This document shows positions 56,363 to 64,000 of a DNA stretch of 64,000 bases, in pieces; positions within the stretch are counted from its first letter, which is position 1; each line of letters opens with the position of its first letter. Origin of the DNA: Stictocephala bisonia (taxonomy: Eukaryota; Arthropoda; Insecta; Hemiptera; Membracidae); NCBI GenBank assembly GCA_035578905.1, contig JAQJVL010000030.1, forward strand, positions 1,799,159-1,863,158. Reading direction: 5' to 3'. Position numbers and translations under genes: made by a program. The notes beneath the pieces were generated by a model that saw only the letters and a list, made by a program, of their open reading frames with translations, was not told where the DNA came from and did no database searches.

Positions 56363-58300
56363 CTCTTTGGCCTTGGGAGAGCATTACATATAGTTAATTA
56401 TACAACGATTTCCTAAACTTACGCGCGTTGTTCATCTGAACCGAACACTCTAACTGCAGGTCAGTGCTTGCAGCATTGCCATAATGAACGGGGAGTGTAA
56501 AAGAAGGATCGGCATTAGCACGCTAGTGTTGACACTAAGTGAATTTTAATGTGGACTGGCACGGCCTGACAACCAGGCTCAGTCCACAAATGATCGGCGC
56601 GCTACCAAAGCGGGGTTCAATCAAAAGCTTGTATGATTGATGTAAATAAAGCGAAAGATTTTATCTACTTAACACCTTCCACGATTGTGTTTTTGAAAGA
56701 TACATCTGTTAAAAAACACGTAATTTAGATTATAAAATAATTATAACACTTCTAAATTCCTCTTCATCACGCGAGCATTTAATAATGTTTGCGATAAATC
56801 GATTGTGATCTTTGAGAATCGAGTAAGGAAATATTGAATTCCGACAACGACATTAATATCTCCAATGTCCTTATCTATTCTAAATTCCCAACGGTGAACG
56901 AATGAAACACTATAATGATTACTTAACATTCATTAATGTACACTTGACATGTCATTATAAACTACACACTTAATTGAATTTTATCGCCCGATTTCACTCA
57001 ACTCAATATCAATTGATGGGTCCTAAAAGGTCAATTATCAGACGTAACCAACCTTGATAAATGTTGTGACATTTTTATGACTTTCTCTCGATCGGCTTCT
57101 TTGTGCCTCGACATTTTCAACTAAATCGAAGTCCTCGAGAAGAACTATGAACACCCATCACCCAGTGTCGGAGAGAGCGTGCGTGATAGAATGTGACGTC
57201 TCGGAAGTTCGTTTCCGCGGTTTTGTCCGGACACCAATTAACTCAGTAGTCCATTGTCAACAATAATCAGCTGTTACTATACCATCTCACACGATGCAGT
57301 GGAAGTCATTGCAGCTGTGATGAGTCACGGTGCAACGAGCTCGCTGCGCTCGTCGTGTGAACTCCGCCTGGACTGGTCTGGGACAGTTTCATTTGTCATG
57401 AGAATTGTTAATAGTAGACATTTGATATAATGCAAGCTCATTTATATGGTGAAACACACAAACGTATTTGTCAAAGATCTCAAATTAAGTATTTTTATTT
57501 GGAAAACCTTCGATTAGGTAGGGGTTAAATGAAAAAGAGGGCTTCCGTACTGACTGAACAAATTATTCTGCGCTCACAGCCAGTGACAGCTGGACATAGG
57601 TGAGAAGTGAGGAGGGGGCTCTTTTATGAAAACATTAGCCTACTTAAACAGTTGTCTTGAAGGAGTGTTAAATATATATTATTAATAACAGCTGTTGTTC
57701 ATTATTGTAATATTTGTTTTTAATATGGTTAGTAGCAAAACTGCAGCGAGCACAAATTAATTGTTCAATCAGTATTTCTATGCATAATCGAAGAAACTTA
57801 GAGTTAAAGTAGATTTTTATATTATAAAATTGAAATACGATCGTAAGTAGTCGAACAGGACGAAATCGTCGGTACGTTTATAAGTTACATTTTGTAGCAT
57901 GTTAGTATAACACGGAAATCGACATCAGAAAATGAAGGATCATTTTTCGGATAGTGAAAAGGCTGTCAGAAACAGGCTGACAAAAAAATAACATCTACGT
58001 AACCTCACTAAAAAGTCCAACTACCTTGATAGGCGAAATAAAAACATTTCAAGAAAGCTGACATAAATAAACAGAAATCACAGACAGTGAGATTTTCAGA
58101 AATAGAGTAAATAAGTGAGAGAACGAACCAGAACAAACCTAACAAAAAACCAATATCAACCAAACTGGTCAGAAGAAAAAAAGAGCTTTCTCGTAACGCA
58201 TACGAGAGCATTTGGCTGACAAGATAAACAACAAGAATTGAATCACTATATTTTTCATTTTCCATTTAAAGGGAAAGAGTGCTAATTAGTATATTTCATA
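56363..58300. other. Intergenic, no gene seen
   Basis: No conserved ORF. A GC-rich patch at 57310-57380 contains the near-palindrome CGAGCTCGCTGCGCTCG. Nothing else recognised. Confidence 0.45.
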
Positions 58301-58304
58301 ACAA

Positions 58305-58595
58305 GAGTGGAAAGTGGGGTTTTGCATGTTCGAGACCATATGTTTGAAGTGCGAGACTTGTCGAGCACTTCGAATGGTCGAGAACATACAAAACACTTTC
58401 ACTCGAGTTTTGAACGATACTTTTCACTACACTACGGAATAAAAACAGGTGTTGTTGACTGTGGAACATTTTCGGTTGTAAACAATGTTACTTTCGGTAG
58501 TAAACAATAGACAGATGTTGAAAATATGATGTTTCGCAGGCTGTAAACACATAACGAAAACAGCTAAACTCATAGTAGTGTAGTGAAAAATAATT
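58305..58595. repeat. Cluster of two foldbacks
   Basis: First: 58305-58404, arms around GTTTTGCATGTTCGAGACCAT and ATGGTCGAGAACATACAAAAC with an inner GAAGTGCGAG/CGAGCACTTC pair. Second: TTTTCACTACACTAC (about 58419) against GTAGTGTAGTGAAAA (about 58576). Confidence 0.65.
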
Positions 58596-59948
58596 TACGT
58601 ATATTGACATATGGAGTTTTATTATATATATTACAAAGTTTTTACACCTATAAGTTGTCCATAGTAAAGTGTCAGTGTCAATTACTATTACCATCACCTA
58701 CATGTTAATGTAGATCTATTAACTAAGTAAAGTTAATTTTAAATATAAATGAGTTCTATAATTAACTCTAAATGGATGTGCTTGATTTACATGTGCAATT
58801 AATGTAAGCGTTCGCATTCTTGATTTACACAGATATAGGTTTAAAGAAATCTAGAGATTCAAACACGATCTAGAATGTAACACTGGAATGTCTATCTACA
58901 TCCTAGTTTTCAAATGCTATGAGTGAGTGGAGCATGAAAGAACGTGAATTAACGAATGACGTTGATTAATTTAGTTGCTCAATAGAAAACTATTGTAATG
59001 GAACTATATACTATCCATATACTGTTTGTGTGCTTTTTATTGATTGTATTTCTATTTATTGAATCATGGTTATACAGTACTTTATATTTCTTTTCAATTA
59101 TATTCAAGTAAGTTAATCATCATGTACAAGGAAACCAATGTTTAACTACGACAAACAAGACATCCGCTGAACTCTAAACCCAATGGATACACATTTACTT
59201 ACCATATTGATTTCTCAGGCTCAACTCTTGCCCTCGTCTATTTGCAGATCATATTTGATTCCATGTTTAAGTTCATTGTAACAAGCAGCTCTAATTTTCC
59301 TCGTGAAGTGAGAAAGTAAATTAAGTCAGTTTCATGTCAGCAGCACTCGCGGTCGGTCTCTAATCATTAACCGAGTTCTCTTAAGTTCTAAATCTACTAT
59401 ATCTTCTAAATCTTACTAGTTCAAGTTACACATTACTAAATCTTACTAATTCAATATTAAGTCCTATACTATTTCAAACCTTTCTATTTCTATTCAAATT
59501 CATTTCATAAACAAAGTTAGAGCTTCTTGACATTTTAAAGGTAAATTGTAACTTTGAGTGATTTAAATAAAGAAAGACATTTGTTAAATAAAAGAATTTT
59601 ATTTCTAAATCCAGAAGAAGTCGGCGCACGTTACACTATAAATAAGATCAACAACCTGGTCAATACAACATAAAATGTACCAACATTGAATACTGAACAG
59701 TTGTGAGTTATGGACTTCCCCCCATCCACCCATCCAGGTACACTGATCACTTGACAAGCCATTCCCAGAAACACACCACTCTTATCAGATTGTATCACCA
59801 ACCATGTGTAGGATGTAGATGACTATGATTAGGGATATTCAGTTAGAGGAAATGGGGGAGGGTACATAAATATTTTAACTTTTATGATATTCTATAAGGG
59901 ATGAGGTCATAAATAATTAATAAATAACTAGCCAGCACTGTCTAAAAC

Positions 59949-59972
59949 AGCTATTGGTAGCCACCAATAGCT
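59949..59972. repeat. Perfect 10-bp stem, 4-base loop
   Basis: AGCTATTGGT AGCC ACCAATAGCT. Confidence 0.7.
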
Positions 59973-60064
59973 CTTTTCTCTGTCCTTTATCACCGACATA
60001 GCGTCCACTCAATGGTTACCATCAGCATGGGCAGGACTATAGGTATCTGGGGTGTTCATATAAG

Positions 60065-60100
60065 CACAGAATATAGACAGATATCTGTCTATATTCTGTG
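60065..60100. repeat. Perfect 36-bp palindrome
   Basis: CACAGAATATAGACAGAT is immediately followed by its exact reverse complement, with no spacer. Confidence 0.95.
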
Positions 60101-62680
60101 ATATAAGTTAGTTGTCAGAATCCGGGTGTTTTGATGGAGAGACAATTGAGTATCAGGCTACTCAGTTAGCCGAATGTCTGACCAATCTACGTGGTTCGGA
60201 TTCCACGCTAAACTGCCGTGTAAACAAAGTCTACATTCACTCATATACTGTCATCACAATTCATTAACCAAAACATATCTTGACGGTTGGCGTCTTGTTA
60301 ATAAATTGATAAAATAACGAACACCTTTAATCATCCTCAAATGTTACCTCCAGACAGATATGACTGACGAAATTAGCTTCCATTACTTTTAAGGTCTACT
60401 TCGCATCGATCAAAACAGAACAGAAGTTATGGAACGGCCGCTTATACAAGACAAGCGACACAACGAACCATTTACAAAGAAAGGGATGATTATGCTGTCA
60501 ACACGAAGGCAATGATTGTAAACATTCGCACATGGCAGAGGCGAGTCTGGGGAATAATAAAACGTCTGAGTAGGTGCCAAGAATGTTGTAGGGACTGGTC
60601 CCTAGTAGTCTCTGCCTGTATGATAAGCCTGGCATATTGAAGTGTAGACCTCACACGAAGGCGATGATGTATTGTTTACATGACTGTTGACCTACTTTAC
60701 CGGTTCGGACGGAAGAGAGCCGATGGCATTTCAGTCAATCTGTTGTATAAGTAGTAGTGTGACGGGACAAAGGTCACGGGAGAATTACATATATGTCTGT
60801 AATATTTCAGGAACTCTCTTTGGAGAAACGTTGGAAATAAACAAGTTGGTTAAAACTGTTTTTATATACTTTCTTCATTTTCAGGAAGTAAGTACAGTAA
60901 TTACCATTGTCAAATAAATCTAGGTGAATTATAAAATTTAGGGGCTTGTAAGTACACTGATGTACGAGTGTGGGCGGTTGGTTTTACGTGTCTGTAGGTT
61001 AAGGGAAGGGGTGGATCCAAATGTCATATTCTTTCGTGAGAGGGAACGACTATTTCTACAACGCGAATGTAATTAATACATCGAGTTAAAAGCAGGGATA
61101 TATTTCGTATAAAAAAATTCATAGCCATTCATTTACCATACAAAGAGACTTCAATATATTTAAGGAACTGTTATAACATTTGTTAGGACACTTGTACATT
61201 TACTGTCAATGTCAATAATATTTTATCGAACGTCTAATTCTGCCAGAAAAAATTGGCGAAGGCAAACTGAATGACGTCGATTGAAATATGTGTGGATATT
61301 GGTTGCAAATGAGTGAGATGAGTGTAAATGAACGAGCGCAGTCATTGTTACTAACTAAAGTCGACTGTTCCCAAGAATAGGATCCTAAGAAAAAAGGGGG
61401 TTTAGCAATATCCCAATAGTTAGAGCGACTTTGGGACCTAAAGCTTAACGTTGAATCTGAACCACGTGGTAATGGTTTGATTTTCGACTAACAAAGCTTG
61501 ATGCTCATTTTAATCCCTTGCATAACAACCAACTCCTGGTAATCATCACACATGGACATGCTCCTCTAATAGTGTCCACGTCGATGGCAACCATTGTGAG
61601 CTGGTACCATGTTGTTGTTAAGAATAAAGCCATCATCTAAGATGGTATGGTGATCTACTTCTCTCCAACATTCAGCCCAAAATAACTAGGTTACAAAACA
61701 GAGCGCCCATAACATTCGAATAGAAATTCTTAGTTTTTCGACATTCCCATGTTTTTTTAGACAATTTGCTGGATATTTACTTACTTTTTTGTCCGTCTTC
61801 GTGTTGATTTACATGATTTCTTCAAAATCCAGCCTAACTGAGAACTATGATATTTTTTTTAAATAAAAGACATCTTGATAGGTTTTATTTTATTGTAGTT
61901 GTAATTTTAAATTGATGTTCAAAGTGATTGATTTTTTGTTAAATTTTAGGATCATAAGTGAAATTAAAATTTGTCAAATAAAAATTCATAAGTAAACTGA
62001 CGAAAAAAGTCTCTGTTTCAATAGCACAGTTTTTTTGCTATACGTACAATTTCACTCCTTAAGTATACAGTTAAGAGTATGAAGCGTTTAATTAATTCAA
62101 TTATTACGTGGTAGTATAAAGAATTTTACCAATTAAAACGGTAATTACTAACAATTATAACCAGCTGGATGCAGACGGAATGTAGCCAAACACTGTGTAA
62201 GTGGTTTCTGTTACGTCACTGAAGCTGGCTAAAAACGAAAGTGGAGAGTAAATGGATCACAGGCGGCCTTGCCCCTGGTATCAAGGTTTCAGAAGTAGAT
62301 TAGAAAGCCAGTTCTGGCACATTCTTCTCTAATTCCGCTCGTTAACATAAGCTTCCGGTATTACATATCATATGATCACTTCCGCTCTAGCATTGTTTTT
62401 TGCCGCTTGGAGTCGGTCAAATAGAATAACTTCCGTTCGATCTACACTGTTGACCGGAGATAAAATATAGGTTACTTCCTGTCTGTCTTGTGTTGCCGCT
62501 GGAGATGTTGAACAACTTCCCTTCCGCCTTCGTGATGTGCGTTAAATTCTACAACTGAGCGTACACTTATGGTCATGTTAAGTTTTTTTAGCTGACTTAT
62601 ATCACAGAGAAAAATAGAGGTCGCTTTCTTGTAGTCGCAACGAACGCTTTTGACTGGATTTTTATTAATAGACTACGATT
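60101..62680. other. Intergenic, no gene seen
   Basis: The longest frame (60687-60917) has no recognisable domain and no splice context. No repeats with clear boundaries seen. Confidence 0.45.
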
Positions 62681-62688
62681 ATCCATGA

Positions 62689-62772
62689 AGGCTTGGAGGA
62701 AAATAAAGGGAGGGACTGACAACAGTGCTGGCCCTCCATCCGCATGGCGAACTGTAGAACTAGTTACTCGTC
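62689..62772 (-). repeat. Dispersed repeat, copy C (inverted, partial)
   Basis: On the minus strand it reads ATGCGGATGGAGGGCCAGCA and TGTTGTCAGTCCCTCCCTTT, the central part of copies A, B and D. Confidence 0.7.
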
Positions 62773-63285
62773 ACCTCACTCAACGCACTATTCGTAGAAC
62801 TGTTTCTATTATGTTATATGAGGTCACAGCTTAGGATTTGAACATCTTTCACTTTGTCCTCTAGTAGTAGTTGCCAGTACATCTCAAACCATTTAGAGTT
62901 CATGGTCTGGTACCAAATTCGCCTCACTCTTTGCTGTCGTTATATTTCAATAGGCATACTTCGTAAACCTCTTCCCCAAATAAAAAATACGATACACGCA
63001 ATGGTGGGCCAACCACGCACGTACTCTGTTGATCCATCACTGCCGGTCGGTGAGAGGAACATTAGCTTTTATCAACTGGTACTAGTTTCGTCAGCCTAGT
63101 CGTCAGATTGGGAGACCCTTCAACGACGTAAATTCCTAGGTGGGAGGAAGGGCCAAAATGTGGATGTACAGAGTTACATGTTTATCTTGATTGGCTTGAT
63201 CAGAATATAAGTTTGTGCCAGAAGATGCATAGAAGGAAAGAAACAGAGATCTTATCCAATAGTGAGTTGAGATTTAGAAGCTCGG

Positions 63286-63475
63286 GATGTCGAGTAGTTA
63301 TTTCTCCAGTTCTCTACGCGGATATCAGGACCATCACCGTTGTCAGTCCCCACCTTATCTTCTCCAATTCCTGAAGGATAAACGACAAACGTGGTAATTA
63401 TTACTAAACATTTACTAAGTTTTACAATAGTGGTAACTGCCTGAGAGTCGTACTGGCAGAAGAAAGTGACCTCAT
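63286..63475 (+). repeat. Dispersed repeat, copy D
   Basis: ATGTCGAGTAGTTATTTCTC, CACCGTTGTCAGTCCC, CTGAAGGATAAAC and a GTGGTAACTGCCTGAGAG-like end block correspond to copies A and B. Confidence 0.7.
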
Positions 63476-64000
63476 TACCTTTTTGATCTTTATAAAACGT
63501 ATAGAACGTGTTAAGAGCCCAATAATCGAAATATAAGTTTTAGGAAATGATTCCAGACAACATTAACAGTTCAGTGAATGTGGTGCTTAATATCTGATTG
63601 TGTCAAGTATAATATTTTTTTGACTATTTCATTTACGATTACAAGGTTTGATAAGACCATTTCCTGCCTAAGTTAATAAAATTGTATTTAAGGACGACTG
63701 TATCGCATGAAGGACTATGACTTTGTAATTCTTTCAGTAGAATACGACTAATCTAATTATAAATCTTGATATACTTACTATTACTACATCAAACATATAG
63801 TGACTTAGTAATGAAGGGTGAACTAGAATAAGACTAGTTCGTCCTATTCCCACATCTGCTTCCGCGTTTACGTTAATGGCCTTTCTTACAATAACATGCG
63901 ATAAGAATATTCTTCCGTATTCTTATTGCGTCTTATATTTAAGGCATTGCACATGTAAGATTGTCTACGACCATATATCAGTCCCATAGCGTCACATTTT

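Noticed and set aside
57310..57380. GC-rich near-palindrome as a promoter or origin
   Set aside because: Only a short imperfect dyad (CGAGC...GCTCG) with no gene nearby; too weak to report as a site.
60687..60917. 76-residue ORF as a gene
   Set aside because: No recognisable domain, signal peptide or splice sites; ordinary length for random frames in this sequence.

Overview
This is an AT-rich eukaryotic (insect-type) genomic window. It has spliced genes with GT/AG introns, AATAAA signals, tRNA-derived SINEs and a dense load of insect-style non-LTR retrotransposons. A hemipteran or related insect is a reasonable guess, but nothing here fixes the order. No bacterial operons, rRNA, functional tRNA genes or CRISPR arrays were seen.

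Positions 1-22,870 hold one conserved host gene on the + strand: COG6, subunit 6 of the conserved oligomeric Golgi tethering complex. I could assemble 11 coding exons with consistent splice phases into a 634-residue protein, close to the human length of about 657. The introns are crowded with repeats: foldback elements, a decayed CR1-like retrotransposon (intron 2), two tRNA-derived SINEs (introns 7 and 9), a likely Helitron (intron 8) and an antisense CR1-like copy (intron 10).

Positions 22,980-34,110 are a nest of CR1-like non-LTR elements. A + strand element (ORF1 with PHD finger and SGNH esterase, ORF2 with endonuclease and reverse transcriptase) is split by a younger minus-strand element at 26,533-32,367. 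The younger element has lost the PHD finger. Its ORF1 region carries a coiled coil, a Ulp1/NEDP1-like (C48) cysteine protease with every catalytic residue present, and then an SGNH esterase. Its ORF2 is only lightly damaged. This is the most interesting system in the window.

Positions 34,110-45,800 contain a two-member foldback MITE family, an RTE-like reverse transcriptase tail, an inverted-repeat element holding the start of a THAP domain, and a second probable host gene on the minus strand (38,694-44,483). That gene has four exons and encodes a secreted, acidic, Cys/Thr-repeat protein that I do not recognise. Its first intron holds two minisatellites and a 530-bp foldback.

Positions 45,800-53,741 contain a dead Jockey-type element interrupted by a 1,057-bp PIF/Harbinger element. 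The Harbinger copy has TTA target duplications and keeps only the first exons of its MADF and transposase genes. Next comes a nearly full-length Jockey element on the minus strand with a perfect 12-bp target duplication. Positions 53,742-64,000 show no convincing gene; they hold a 21-bp minisatellite, palindromes, a foldback cluster and three of the four copies of a dispersed repeat.
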